Assembly (NCBI RefSeq): GCF_014196915.1 | Contig: NZ_JACIEP010000008.1 | Coordinates: 1-64,000, forward strand | Source: Dysgonomonas hofstadii | Lineage (GTDB): Bacteria > Bacteroidota > Bacteroidia > Bacteroidales > Dysgonomonadaceae | Direction of reading: 5' to 3' | Length of the DNA stretch: 64,000 nt | Part shown: piece after piece, positions 19,284-30,299 of the stretch | How the letters are laid out: every line of letters starts with the position of its first letter | Numbering within the stretch: position 1 is the first letter of the stretch | Program-made: the position numbers and the translations under genes | Notes under the pieces: generated by a model | Seen by the model: only the letters and a program-made list of their open reading frames with translations | The model's database searches: none | Told to the model about the DNA's origin: nothing

Positions 19284-19303
19284 AGGCGGTTTTATATATG
19301 ATG

Positions 19304-19336
19304 AAATCCTGGACGAATGGCCAGGATTTCCTTTTT
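19304..19336 (+). terminator. rho-independent terminator of the nitroreductase gene
   Basis: A 9-bp perfect stem (19304-19312 with 19321-19329) followed by a T run. It lies between the converging nitroreductase and EEP-phosphatase genes. Confidence 0.8.
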
Positions 19337-19338
19337 TA

Positions 19339-21198
19339 TCAAAGGTCGAGGTTCAACAATTCTTCCCCTTTTACATTTAAAATCCTCAGAGTCATTTTAT
19401 CGCCTTTTTTCTCAAGAATAGAAACTGTAGCGCTCTTTTCATTATTTCCGCCACCTATCACCACAGGGTATATGTTCCCTTCTTTTCCTACAGGGATATA
19501 TTCATGACGATGCGTATGAGCATTCAGGGAAATATTGAATCTCGCTTTTGACAATATAGGTTCCCATAAATCCTTACAAGGATTATACGCATCAAGATTC
19601 CTGCCATAAATAGGGATGTGGTGGATCAGTACTCTTTTAACTGCTTTCTTATATTCATTCGAAGCGATCTCCTTTTTCAAAAATTCGGCCTGATCCTGAC
19701 GGTAATGAGTGAAGTCATTCATATCGTAATAAACCCAATGGTCGTCTGGTTTATCCTCGCCACAATCGAGCAATACAAAACGGGTATCACCCAGATTAAA
19801 AGCTCCATAAGAATGAGTGCCTCCTTTTTTATCCAGTAAGTTCCACAAAAACATGGAATAAGCCCCCCTTGTCTCATGGTTTCCACGGATAAATATAGAT
19901 GGTATGCCTGCCCCATTCATCTTTTCGCAATAGTGGGAAATGCTCCTTACTGCATTCGACTCACTCTGCACATCAGCAATACAATCACCATTGTAAATAA
20001 CGAAATCATAATCGACAGTTTTCACCTGTTCCGATAGTTTATCGAACAGAGAGTAATTATCGTGAATATCGTTAAATATAATAGCGGTAAAGTCTTTCTT
20101 TCTATCATCCCATGTTGTAAATGAATGTACCGGAGTACGCACTGTATCACCAAATTCTTTTTTATATGGCTGGTATAATGTAATTTCCTGCGATACGGCA
20201 CGATAATAATATTTTGTTCCCGGCTTCAGGTTTTCGATCCTGATGCGGTTTATCTTATTATTGGCAATGGCTTCGCCTTCGGCAAAGGTGCGTACACGCT
20301 GCATATTTGTACTGTCTGTTCCATATTCTACCCAACTGCGACAAGGCACATTTGTTATCCACATCACAGTCATACCATCAGTAGACGGATTTTGCAGATA
20401 GGGTTCTGTACGCATCACATTATCGATATTTGTCTTGAATCTGACGTCCGCAAAAACCGGACGATGGTCGGATGCTACCTTTTCATCTACTACCCTCGTC
20501 TGTAAAACAGAATAAGTTTGGTTATTTGCTGTATATCCGGCGATATAATCAATCGTTTCTTTGGGTTCATTCGCTGGGAAAGTCGCGCTCTTCACATTAT
20601 TCAAAAGTTTCCAACTCCCGGTAAAACTCTTTATTTCATCAGAATCTGGTTTCGCATTCAGGTCTCCCATCAAAATAACAGGTTTAGCGTATTTTTTTGC
20701 TTCTGCACTTATGATCTCCATAGATGATTGCCTGTCTGTTTCATTCAGGGAAAGATGTACGTTAAAAACAATATATTGTTCAAATTCACAAATAAGCAGA
20801 ACTCTCTTCTCTTCTCTTCCGGGAAGAGGTATATGATGGGAAGACAGAGGGCGTTTCTTTGACAATATACCGATTCCATATTTTCCACCATCATAGTCAA
20901 TTGCTGCGGCATAAGTATAATGCAAACGGATAATATCGGCTAATTCTTTTAAGACGTCCACTTTCTGGCTTCTGTTTGTTACACTATCCAGCTCCTGTAA
21001 AGCGACTACTTCAGGGTTTATAGCTTCTATAATACCGGCAATTCTTTTGTAATCAACATTATTGTCAAGGCCTTTTGCATTCCGGATGTTATAGGACATC
21101 ATCCTGAACGTATTCTCCTCCTGAGCAGGTGTTTTTATCTGGGCATTAATAAAATAAAACGGAAATAATATTAAAGCCGATAAGAGAACTTTTTTCAT
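19339..21198 (-). CDS. secreted fusion of EEP nuclease/phosphatase and purple-acid-phosphatase-like domains
   Basis: A 619-residue secreted protein (signal peptide about 1-19). Residues about 30-255 are an endonuclease/exonuclease/phosphatase domain with VVALQELD, MGDLNAKPDSDE and the catalytic ASDHRPVFAD. Residues about 265-365 form a fibronectin-like N-domain of purple acid phosphatases (DGMTVMWIT, LKPGTKYYYRAV). Residues about 370-600 are a metallophosphoesterase with FNDIHDN, NGDCIAD, RGNHETRG, HHIPIYG and AHTHRHE. Both metal sites look intact, so one polypeptide may carry two phosphoesterase activities, for example DNA or inositol-phosphate cleavage followed by phosphate release. No frameshift joins them; the frame is continuous. 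Confidence 0.88.
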   Translation of the reverse strand: MKKVLLSALILFPFYFINAQIKTPAQEENTFRMMSYNIRNAKGLDNNVDYKRIAGIIEAINPEVVALQELDSVTNRSQKVDVLKELADIIRLHYTYAAAIDYDGGKYGIGILSKKRPLSSHHIPLPGREEKRVLLICEFEQYIVFNVHLSLNETDRQSSMEIISAEAKKYAKPVILMGDLNAKPDSDEIKSFTGSWKLLNNVKSATFPANEPKETIDYIAGYTANNQTYSVLQTRVVDEKVASDHRPVFADVRFKTNIDNVMRTEPYLQNPSTDGMTVMWITNVPCRSWVEYGTDSTNMQRVRTFAEGEAIANNKINRIRIENLKPGTKYYYRAVSQEITLYQPYKKEFGDTVRTPVHSFTTWDDRKKDFTAIIFNDIHDNYSLFDKLSEQVKTVDYDFVIYNGDCIADVQSESNAVRSISHYCEKMNGAGIPSIFIRGNHETRGAYSMFLWNLLDKKGGTHSYGAFNLGDTRFVLLDCGEDKPDDHWVYYDMNDFTHYRQDQAEFLKKEIASNEYKKAVKRVLIHHIPIYGRNLDAYNPCKDLWEPILSKARFNISLNAHTHRHEYIPVGKEGNIYPVVIGGGNNEKSATVSILEKKGDKMTLRILNVKGEELLNLDL

Positions 21199-21262
21199 GA
21201 TATTGACAGATTTTGGTTAGATATTTGAATTACAAAATTATAACTAATAAAAAAAGTCCGCA

Positions 21263-21310
21263 ACAAAAAACAAAAAAAAGAAGACTGCCTGAAAAATTCA
21301 AACAGTCTTC
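21263..21310 (-). terminator. terminator of the tyrosine phenol-lyase-like gene
   Basis: An 8-bp perfect stem (21280-21287 with 21303-21310) is followed on the minus strand by a long T-rich run. It lies just after the stop at 21339. Confidence 0.75.
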
Positions 21311-21338
21311 CATTCCCTAACGTTATCTATCTAATATC

Positions 21339-22790
<1,452 letters not shown>

Positions 22791-23018
22791 TCAACAAGCA
22801 CCGCTTTGTATCAAATTGACATTTCAGAAAGTCACCATCCACAAATATAAGATTAATTACACGAAATAATAAAGAATAAAACCACTTTTTACTGCCCTTA
22901 TGTCATTTTAATCTAAAAGAAATTATTTATGATATTATAAGTGCAAATTGTATTTATAATCAAAAAATAGTATCTATTTTTATAGTAAATAACAGACAGA
23001 TATAACTCCTCAAATTTT

Positions 23019-23549
23019 ATGAAAAACTGGAATATGGAAAAACAATTATTATTTAAAATCAGAGCCCTAACCGTCTTCTATATTTTCGCCTTGTTCTTTT
23101 GGGGAATAACCGCATTTCCGCTGGAAAGTGAGATAAGAATTGTAACTAATATTTTGGGTATAGATGTAAATCTTCCACCAGAAACATACGATGGCTTCAA
23201 TGGATGGATAGCGACTGTTGCCAATGGTATCATCAATACAAATATGAATTACCCGTTTCTGGCATATGGCACAGACTGGCTGGCCTTTTCACACATAGTA
23301 ATCGGAATAGCTTTCCTTGGGGTATACTTTAAACCGGTGAGGAATATCTGGATCGTTTATTTTGGCATGATAGCCTGTATAGGGATATTGCCTTTAGCTT
23401 TAATATGCGGGCCGATCAGAGAGATTCCTTTCTTCTGGAGATTAATTGATTGCTCTTTTTGCCTGCTTGGCATCATTCCATTATTACTTTTAAGGAAGTA
23501 TATAAAACAACTGGAAGAGTTGATAGGATATACTCCGTCTAAATACTAA
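23019..23549 (+). CDS. four-helix integral membrane protein of unknown function
   Basis: A 176-residue protein with four hydrophobic segments (about 15-33, 87-105, 112-132, 142-160) and no catalytic motif. It is not recognised as a named family. It stands alone between the divergent tyrosine phenol-lyase-like gene (about 300 nt AT-rich gap) and the converging PepSY-like genes. The start at 23019 gives MKNWNMEK; Met6 is an alternative. Confidence 0.75.
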   Translation: MKNWNMEKQLLFKIRALTVFYIFALFFWGITAFPLESEIRIVTNILGIDVNLPPETYDGFNGWIATVANGIINTNMNYPFLAYGTDWLAFSHIVIGIAFLGVYFKPVRNIWIVYFGMIACIGILPLALICGPIREIPFFWRLIDCSFCLLGIIPLLLLRKYIKQLEELIGYTPSKY

Positions 23550-23560
23550 GAACGAACAAG

Positions 23561-23581
23561 GAGGAGCCCAAAGCTCCCCCT
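23561..23581. terminator. weak hairpin between converging genes
   Basis: An imperfect 8-bp stem (GGAGGAGC with GCTCCCCC, one mismatch) lies between the converging membrane-protein and PepSY-like genes. It has no long T run, so termination is only plausible. Confidence 0.35.
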
Positions 23582-23632
23582 CAATATAAAAAGTTATAAT
23601 CACAGGATAGGATGAAGATAAACAACCTGTCC

Positions 23633-24478
23633 TTAATTTATGACATTTCCATCTTCGGTTACCTTAATTGTTATTTCACTATTTCCTTTTTCAAGTTCGA
23701 GCAAATAATAGCTACCCTGCGATGTTTCTACGAATTCAGCATCATCTATATAATAACCTGAATATTGAGCACTATTAACAATATTTGCCACAACCTGAGG
23801 TAACGCAGATACCCTGATATCCCATGAAGTATACAACCACTGGTTATTCAAATCGAAAATAACTTCTTTACCTAAATTATCGTGAATAATGTCTACCTCA
23901 ATACGACTATTTTCATATTCGATCTCTATTATTCTTGCTTGCGGATACTTTTCATTAATAAAAGACTCTATATCTGCAGGAGTTGATTGAGAAAGATAGT
24001 TTTCATAACTATTGTTATCGTTATCAGCAATAGTTTTTATCAGAATCCCTTCGACACTGTAGTACAGATCTATTTCCTGATTCTGTAATTCGACTTCTAT
24101 AATATAGATAGTTTCCGAGTCTTTGCGCTCCAGCATGTCTACATCGTCTATTTTCCATGTGCTGTACTCACTTCCTTCAAAAGAATCTTTAACAGCCTGA
24201 GGCAGCGAGCCATATGGTATATCAGTTTCGGTCATATACCATACCCCCTTTGAGTCGAACCAGGCCGATGTTTCTAAATTGTTATTAATAAAGTCTGCTA
24301 CTTTGTAGTCCCCCTTATTCTCCCATTCAACACGTTGTGCTGACGGATATTTTTCCGAGAATGCTGAACGCACTTCTGTTGGTACAATATCCCAATTAGA
24401 ATCATCACTGTCACAGCTTACAAATACAAACGATATTGTTAAAATAGCGGCTAATAAGTAAAATGTTTTCCGTTTCAT
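23633..24478 (-). CDS. PepSY-like (BLIP-fold) lipoprotein with two repeats
   Basis: A 281-residue lipoprotein (lipobox FVFVSC, Cys about 22). It has two copies of the PepSY-like DUF2874 unit, about 30-150 and 155-280. Each has an IxxFIxxxYPxAxxxxxE-type start (SAFSEKYPSAQRVEWEN; SFINEKYPQARIIEIEYEN) and a YEVxxxxG beta part with a conserved Trp. These domains are periplasmic or surface binding modules of unknown ligand. It is 17 nt downstream of a second PepSY-like gene and next to a two-component system, which suggests shared envelope sensing. Confidence 0.8.
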   Translation of the reverse strand: MKRKTFYLLAAILTISFVFVSCDSDDSNWDIVPTEVRSAFSEKYPSAQRVEWENKGDYKVADFINNNLETSAWFDSKGVWYMTETDIPYGSLPQAVKDSFEGSEYSTWKIDDVDMLERKDSETIYIIEVELQNQEIDLYYSVEGILIKTIADNDNNSYENYLSQSTPADIESFINEKYPQARIIEIEYENSRIEVDIIHDNLGKEVIFDLNNQWLYTSWDIRVSALPQVVANIVNSAQYSGYYIDDAEFVETSQGSYYLLELEKGNSEITIKVTEDGNVIN

Positions 24479-24495
24479 AATTGTGTTTTTTTTAT

Positions 24496-24936
24496 TTAGT
24501 TATCGATATCAATCAAATTAAACTTCGAATCGAATGTTAAATCCAATCCATTTACAAGTTCAACCTCATAACGGTTGCCACGCTCTTTCTCTATCTTGCT
24601 TATTTTGATATTAGGATAGTTTTTCGATACATAATCCTTTATTTGCACGGGGATAATATCAACCGGAAGCTCTGTATACTTACAGTCCACTTCTTTCCAC
24701 AACCCTTTTTTGTCAAAATCCACTTTATTACCATTGGTGAAAATCACTTCGTAGGATTTCTCGAAAAAATCACTTTCCATTTTCACTAATGCAATTGATT
24801 TTTCATCAAAATGCTTTTTTATAAATAGCTGCGATTGCTCTGGTAACTGTGCAAAATTTATTGGCTTATCATCACCTGCTTTAATTGTAGATTGTATAGC
24901 AATCAGGCCAAAAAAGAGAATAATTAGTTTTTTCAT
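24496..24936 (-). CDS. PepSY-like periplasmic protein
   Basis: A 146-residue exported protein with signal peptide (about 1-20, no lipobox Cys). It has one PepSY-like DUF2874 unit: INFAQLPEQSQLFIKKHF then KISKIEKERGNRYEVELVNG. It is short and simple compared with its neighbour, and is likely transcribed with it and perhaps from the promoter that follows the kinase gene. In related genomes such proteins often flank OmpR-type two-component systems; here the kinase gene lies 90 nt upstream on the same strand. Confidence 0.82.
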   Translation of the reverse strand: MKKLIILFFGLIAIQSTIKAGDDKPINFAQLPEQSQLFIKKHFDEKSIALVKMESDFFEKSYEVIFTNGNKVDFDKKGLWKEVDCKYTELPVDIIPVQIKDYVSKNYPNIKISKIEKERGNRYEVELVNGLDLTFDSKFNLIDIDN

Positions 24937-25026
24937 AACATCTTTATTTTACATTTATATTATATGAAACAAAGATGAATGTGAAATCTGAAAAGTTTAT
25001 GAAATAATGGGATTTAAACCGTTTTT

Positions 25027-26298
25027 TTAAATACAAATTTCGAAACAATGCAAATTGTCCTCGAAAGAATAATCCAGATGAAGCTTTTCCATATCACAGA
25101 TTGATTTTACTAATGCCAGGCCTAATCCGGTAGAACCTTCTTTTTTATTCCCCTGATAGAATCTTTCAAAAATAAGTTTTGCATTCAGTGGGAAATCCTG
25201 TCCTGTGTTTTTGAAAACTATTTTAGAAGGGAATACTTCTATATATATATGTCCGTCAGGAATATTATGTACATAACAGTTCTTTATGAGATTATTAATA
25301 AGGATACTTGCTAATGTTTCATTCATGCATATATTAAAAACTCCTGTTTCTTTTATTTCCATATGAATATTCATATGAGAATATACTTCCATATAATCCT
25401 GTATGAATTTATTGATCAGAGAATTTAATTTGATATTATGTTTCTCTGTAAACTGCCTGTTATCAATTTTAGAAAGGAGTAATAGCGATTTATTTAGTTT
25501 CGTAATATATTCCAAAGTCTGCTGGACTTTAGCTAATTCTTCAAGCTGGCTTTCTGAAAGGATCTCATCTTCCATCAAATTTTCCAAACGGTTGCAACAG
25601 ACAGCTAAAGGGGTTTGCATTTCGTGCGAAGCATTTCCTATAAATTGTTTTTGTTCCTCAAAAACCTCTTCTGCCCGCTGCATATTTCGGACAACAGTTT
25701 CATTTAGTTTTCTATATTCGGTTATATCGGTTTCATTTTCCAATGGAGTGTTTTTACCACCTATATTATAATTGTCCATCCATGCCAACAACTTATACAG
25801 CGGACGATTGCTTCGTTGATATACCCATACGTTAACGAGAATAATTACAAGAAGAAGCCCTAAATAAAGAAAAATGATCCAGTAGAGGATCGCTTCTTTC
25901 AAATCTTTTTTCTCGATAGTAGGAGTAAAGACTACAAGCTCATAATATTTTTCATTTTCATCCTTGTATATGGTAGAGAGGATGCGCGCAGGCTCGGTTT
26001 CCCGTTTTTGCGGGATATAAACCATAGAATCGATATAGCTGACATGAGGCTTACTTAGCGCATATTCGGGTGTTATCTCCGATAAATAGTATTGATTGTT
26101 GGTGTTGCTGCTTTCTGACGGCAGTTCTTCCCCAGCCAGAAAACGAACAATAATTTGCTCGGAGTAATCTTCCAGTGAATCGTCTATTTCATCATTTATC
26201 TCATCCATTATGGTAATATAGAAAAAACCGGCCCATAATGTCAGCACAATGCTAAGAATAATTGAAAGACGAATAATAATGCGATAAATTAATTTCAT
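25027..26298 (-). CDS. two-component sensor histidine kinase
   Basis: A 423-residue kinase with two membrane helices (about 8-30 and 137-158) enclosing a periplasmic sensor of about 105 residues. A linker and dimerization domain follow with the phospho-accepting H-box NASHEMQTPL (about 222) and a catalytic ATPase with N-box INNLIKNCYVHN (about 335) and G-box GSTGLGLALVK (about 390). It follows its response regulator by 6 nt in one operon. It probably senses an envelope state linked to the PepSY-like proteins just downstream. The ligand is unknown. Confidence 0.93.
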   Translation of the reverse strand: MKLIYRIIIRLSIILSIVLTLWAGFFYITIMDEINDEIDDSLEDYSEQIIVRFLAGEELPSESSNTNNQYYLSEITPEYALSKPHVSYIDSMVYIPQKRETEPARILSTIYKDENEKYYELVVFTPTIEKKDLKEAILYWIIFLYLGLLLVIILVNVWVYQRSNRPLYKLLAWMDNYNIGGKNTPLENETDITEYRKLNETVVRNMQRAEEVFEEQKQFIGNASHEMQTPLAVCCNRLENLMEDEILSESQLEELAKVQQTLEYITKLNKSLLLLSKIDNRQFTEKHNIKLNSLINKFIQDYMEVYSHMNIHMEIKETGVFNICMNETLASILINNLIKNCYVHNIPDGHIYIEVFPSKIVFKNTGQDFPLNAKLIFERFYQGNKKEGSTGLGLALVKSICDMEKLHLDYSFEDNLHCFEICI

Positions 26299-26304
26299 AT
26301 ACGT

Positions 26305-26982
26305 CTATTCGGTTACCATCTTATATCCTATACCATACACAGCTTTTATTTCCACATCAGCTCCCGATTCTTTGAGTTTCTTTCTCAGATTTTTAATTTG
26401 AGCATAAATAAAATCAAAATTATCAACCTGATCGATATGGTCACCCCAGACGGATTCCGCTAAAGTATTTTTGTTGATAAGCCTGCCACAACGATTAACG
26501 AAATATAGCAATATGTCATATTCTTTACGATTGAGATCGAGCTCTTTGTTGAGAACCGTTACCTTGAAATCGTCAGGGAATATCTTCATATTTCCTAACT
26601 CGATAAAAATTTCCCCGTCATTTTGCTTACGGCGTATAACACTCTTAATCCGGGCAATGAGCTCGGCCAAATGAAATGGCTTTGCAAGATAATCATCTGC
26701 CCCCAGTTCCAATCCTGCAACTTTATCTTCCAGCGAATCCTTTGCCGAAATTATAATTACGCTATCCCGTTTATGCATATTCTTTAATTCATCCAAAAGG
26801 GATAATCCGTTACCATCGGGAAGCATGATATCAAGCAAAATACAATCGTAATTATAATCTTCGAGCTTTTGTATGGCAGAATTATAGTCTGATGCGCACT
26901 CTACCACATAGCGCTCCTTTTCTAACGCTTGTCTGATCAATTCCTGCAAAGAAGGTTCATCCTCTATTATCAATATCTTCAT
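26305..26982 (-). CDS. OmpR/PhoB-family response regulator
   Basis: A 225-residue regulator. The receiver domain (1-115) has the acidic pocket EDE (7-9), phosphorylated Asp51 in CILLDIMLPDGNG, and K at ADDYLAKPF (about 101). The C-terminal winged helix (about 130-223) contains LDLNRKEYDILLYFVNR and KAVYGIGYKM. It is the first gene of the kinase operon and lies 214 nt from the mutarotase gene end. Targets are unknown; the PepSY-like genes are candidates. Confidence 0.95.
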   Translation of the reverse strand: MKILIIEDEPSLQELIRQALEKERYVVECASDYNSAIQKLEDYNYDCILLDIMLPDGNGLSLLDELKNMHKRDSVIIISAKDSLEDKVAGLELGADDYLAKPFHLAELIARIKSVIRRKQNDGEIFIELGNMKIFPDDFKVTVLNKELDLNRKEYDILLYFVNRCGRLINKNTLAESVWGDHIDQVDNFDFIYAQIKNLRKKLKESGADVEIKAVYGIGYKMVTE

Positions 26983-27126
26983 AATGCATGCATCTTAATC
27001 TTTGCTAAATAACAGAAAAATTCTGAATTAATTCTGAAAAGACTAATTTACTAATTTAAAAGCACAAAATATTATAGAAATTAATTTTACAATATCTCTC
27101 TTTAAAATTTGTAGCACGAAAAGAAC

Positions 27127-27155
27127 GAAGGATCTCCTTTTTAAAGAGATCCTTC
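27127..27155. terminator. perfect 10-bp hairpin between regulator and mutarotase genes
   Basis: A perfect 10-bp inverted repeat (27127-27136 with 27146-27155) lies downstream of the mutarotase gene and upstream of the response regulator. It probably ends the mutarotase transcript, although the T run is short. Confidence 0.55.
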
Positions 27156-27196
27156 CGTTATTAAAAATGATAAAGTAAAATTATTTCTTTGACAAC

Positions 27197-28342
27197 TTAT
27201 TTCTTTACAGAGAATTTATAAATTGTTTCACTCTCATATTTTTCACCCGGGCGAAGAGTAGCCGAAGGCCAGTCTTTTTTATTTGGTGTATCGGGATACT
27301 TCTGAGTTTCGAGACAAACTGCTGTACGATGCCCGTATACTATACCTTTCTTTCCTGAATGTGAACCATCCATAAAGTTTCCGGCATAGAACTGAATTCC
27401 GGGTTCTGTTGTATAAACATCCATCATAATACCTGTTTTCGGAGATTCCAGTGTTGCAGCAACTTTTGTCAGGTCTCCTCCTGTATTTAACACATAGTTA
27501 TGGTCATAGCCCTTACCATTCTTCAACTGATCGAATTCGAAATTATCGATTCTTTTGCCAACAGGAGTCGGTGTACGGAAATCCATATCGGTACCTTCTA
27601 CTGTAAGTATCTCTCCGGTTGTCATGAAAGTAGAATCTACCGGAGTATACTGGTCGGCATTGATAAATAATAACCAATCAGAATTCTTCTGGTTAGGATC
27701 TCCATCGAGATTGAAATATGAATGATTTGTAAGGTTAACCACAGTCGGCTTATCTGTTTCTGCTTCATATTTCAGATGTAGTGTATTGTCATCTCCAAGA
27801 ACATAAGTTACTTTACAAGTAAGGTTTCCAGGGAAGCCCGCTTCTCCGTCTTTCGACAAGTAGGTTAATTCTAATGTTTTATCATCTATCTGATTGGCAT
27901 CCAGCACCACTGTGTGGAAGCCATTGTCGCCGCCATGCAGTGTATGCCCGAAATTATTAGTCGGAAGACTATACATCACACTATCAATTTCGAATTTACC
28001 AAAGCCTATGCGGTTCCCATAACGGCCAATAAATGCGCCGTAGTTATTGCCTTTGGTAGTAATATAGTCTTGTACCGAGTCAAAACCTAACACAACATCC
28101 TTAAAGTTTCCGTCTTTATCTGGAACCATCACCGAAACGATACGTGCACCAAAGTTCGTAACACAAACTTCCATACCGCCGGTATTTTTTAATACATACA
28201 GGTCAGTTTTCTTTCCGTTAACTTCTGTCTCAAAGTTTTTCTTATCCAACCCAGACTCTGTTAATTTCCCAACTGATGCTTTTTCATTACAACTTGCAAG
28301 AATAAAGGTTGCAGCCAGCGCCGCAATAAATGATTTTTTCAT
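27197..28342 (-). CDS. galM: lipoprotein aldose 1-epimerase (mutarotase)
   Basis: A 381-residue galactose mutarotase interconverting alpha and beta anomers of aldoses. Family marks: FGARIVSVMVPDKDG, GRYGNRIGFGKF, the HTLHGGDNGFHT region with a catalytic His, VNLTNHSYFNLDGD (catalytic His) and the catalytic Glu in TTEPGIQFYAGNF (about 320). A lipobox (FILASC, Cys about 18) sends it to the periplasm or surface, as often in Bacteroidetes. It is monocistronic and not beside an obvious sugar locus, so it may be general. Confidence 0.92.
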   Translation of the reverse strand: MKKSFIAALAATFILASCNEKASVGKLTESGLDKKNFETEVNGKKTDLYVLKNTGGMEVCVTNFGARIVSVMVPDKDGNFKDVVLGFDSVQDYITTKGNNYGAFIGRYGNRIGFGKFEIDSVMYSLPTNNFGHTLHGGDNGFHTVVLDANQIDDKTLELTYLSKDGEAGFPGNLTCKVTYVLGDDNTLHLKYEAETDKPTVVNLTNHSYFNLDGDPNQKNSDWLLFINADQYTPVDSTFMTTGEILTVEGTDMDFRTPTPVGKRIDNFEFDQLKNGKGYDHNYVLNTGGDLTKVAATLESPKTGIMMDVYTTEPGIQFYAGNFMDGSHSGKKGIVYGHRTAVCLETQKYPDTPNKKDWPSATLRPGEKYESETIYKFSVKK

Positions 28343-28592
28343 AATAGGTTATCTTTTAGGAATTTGATTTATCACTATTTTCGTTTTATATTAGATTTGG
28401 TATCCGGAAAATTATAAGAATTCTTATATGATTTACCTCCTGCTTTCAAAACCATAAAATTAGGAATAAAATCAAATTAAATTGATATTTTTTAGAATAT
28501 TTTGTTTTTTGGTGCGAATAGACTACCTTTACAGAACTTTGACTAAACATTCGCAAAACCTAATGTTATTTTAACAAATAAAATATAATAAT

Positions 28593-29570
28593 ATGAATCC
28601 GGTGTACAGTTTCGACAAAGTTCTGGAAATAGTGAATTCCAATATCGACAAGATAGAATATAAGCATAATCCTGAAACACTTTTTGAACCGATAACATAT
28701 ATCCTTTCCCTCGGAGGAAAGCGTGTGCGTCCGGCATTGGCCCTGATGTCCTACAACTTATATAAGAATGATGTCGAACGTGTTATTCCAATAGCCCTGG
28801 CCATAGAAATTTTCCATAACTTCACTCTGCTACACGACGATTTAATGGACAGAGCCGATATGCGTAGGGGTAAGCCAACCGTACATATTAAATGGGATGA
28901 TAATACTGCTGTCTTATCGGGCGATGCCATGCTTATAGAAGCATATAAAGAGATCGCAAAGGTAGAATCGCAGTTTTTGCCGGAAGTGCTGGAGCTCTTT
29001 TCCAATACGGCTACAGAAATATGTTGTGGACAGCAACTGGATATGGAATTCGAAAAACGTACAGATGTTACTATCCCCGAGTATATCGAAATGATTCGCC
29101 AGAAAACTGCCGTATTATTAGCCTGTGCTCTTAAAGAGGGGGCAATAGTAGCAGGCGCATCTGATTATGACGCAAATAATCTCTACGATTTCGGAATAAA
29201 TGTAGGCCTCGGGTTCCAGCTTAAAGACGATCTGCTTGACGTATACGGTGACAGTAAGAGCTTCGGGAAAAGAATAGGCGGCGATATCTTATGCAATAAA
29301 AAAACCTACCTACTTATAAATGCCCTGAGCGACAACAGTACAAAAGAAGAACTTATGGCATGGATCAACAAGGTCGATTTTAACGAAACTGAGAAGATAA
29401 AAGCAGTGACCGGTATTTATAACAAACTGGAATTGAAACAAAAATCGGAATCTCTTATTAATGAATATTATAAGAAAGCAATAATCTGCTTAGACAAAGT
29501 CGGCATACAACAAGAAAAGAAACTTGAACTATATAAACTCGCAGAAAACCTAACGGTGAGGATTTCTTAA
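28593..29570 (+). CDS. polyprenyl (farnesyl/geranylgeranyl-type) diphosphate synthase
   Basis: A 325-residue all-helical trans-prenyltransferase. The first Asp-rich motif is LLHDDLMDRADMRRG (DDxxD, about 84) and the second FQLKDDLLDVYGD (about 212). GGKRVRPALALM (about 43) binds isopentenyl diphosphate. It condenses IPP with allylic diphosphates for quinone or undecaprenol precursors. Residues before the first motif (IFHNFTLL) contain a Phe at the position that limits chain length, suggesting a short product, C15-C20, but this is inference. It is the first of three co-directional genes ending with tatD. Confidence 0.9.
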   Translation: MNPVYSFDKVLEIVNSNIDKIEYKHNPETLFEPITYILSLGGKRVRPALALMSYNLYKNDVERVIPIALAIEIFHNFTLLHDDLMDRADMRRGKPTVHIKWDDNTAVLSGDAMLIEAYKEIAKVESQFLPEVLELFSNTATEICCGQQLDMEFEKRTDVTIPEYIEMIRQKTAVLLACALKEGAIVAGASDYDANNLYDFGINVGLGFQLKDDLLDVYGDSKSFGKRIGGDILCNKKTYLLINALSDNSTKEELMAWINKVDFNETEKIKAVTGIYNKLELKQKSESLINEYYKKAIICLDKVGIQQEKKLELYKLAENLTVRIS

Positions 29571-29588
29571 TAAAACCGCCCATAACTT

Positions 29589-30299
29589 ATGCCATACCGA
29601 CGACTACCAAACACAGATAATGCGCGGATAAAAGCCTTGAAAACAGCGATAGAGAAAAACAATTCGCTTTTTGGCGAAGGTGTTATACACCTCAATATCC
29701 GTAATTTGGAGATAAAGTTGCGCAATTTCGAAAATGCGCAAAGGAGCTACAAAGAAAGCCTGGAAACCCAGGCTGCTGCAAACCGGAAATTCCAAAGACT
29801 GGTGAAAAATGCCAGATTGTATATTTCCCATTTCATACAGGTCTTCAACTTTAGCGTTATACGCGGTGAAATAAAGAAAGAGACGAAACATCTGTATGGT
29901 CTCGACCCGGATAACTTTACTGTCCCGGATCTGAGTAGCAACGATTCTATCCTCTTTTGGGGCGAAAAAATAATAAAAGGGGAGCAAACCCGCCTGTCAC
30001 AAGGTGGAGGCGCACCGATATACAATCCGACAATAGCGCGTGTGAATGTAACATTCTCCTTGTTCAAGGATGCTTATTTTGCCCAGAGAACATATCAGAA
30101 TACGACTACCCGCCAACTAGACACGTTGAGCGAACAGCGTAAGGATATAGACGAAATGCTGATTGTCGTATGGAACCAGATAGAATCAGCCTTTGCTAAC
30201 CTAACTGGTAACGATCGTATCGAACGGTGTAAAGAATATGGAGTAGTATATTATCTACGTAAAGAAGAAAAAGAAAAACTGGAAAGTGAAAATAATTGA
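29589..30299 (+). CDS. conserved Bacteroidetes protein of unknown function
   Basis: A 236-residue soluble protein with no signal peptide, mainly helical, with a probable coiled coil at about 35-75 (LEIKLRNFENAQRSYKES) and again near 190. It is not recognised as a named enzyme family. It lies 18 nt after the prenyl synthase and overlaps the GTG start of tatD by 14 nt, so translation of the two is coupled. Confidence 0.75.
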   Translation: MPYRRLPNTDNARIKALKTAIEKNNSLFGEGVIHLNIRNLEIKLRNFENAQRSYKESLETQAAANRKFQRLVKNARLYISHFIQVFNFSVIRGEIKKETKHLYGLDPDNFTVPDLSSNDSILFWGEKIIKGEQTRLSQGGGAPIYNPTIARVNVTFSLFKDAYFAQRTYQNTTTRQLDTLSEQRKDIDEMLIVVWNQIESAFANLTGNDRIERCKEYGVVYYLRKEEKEKLESENN

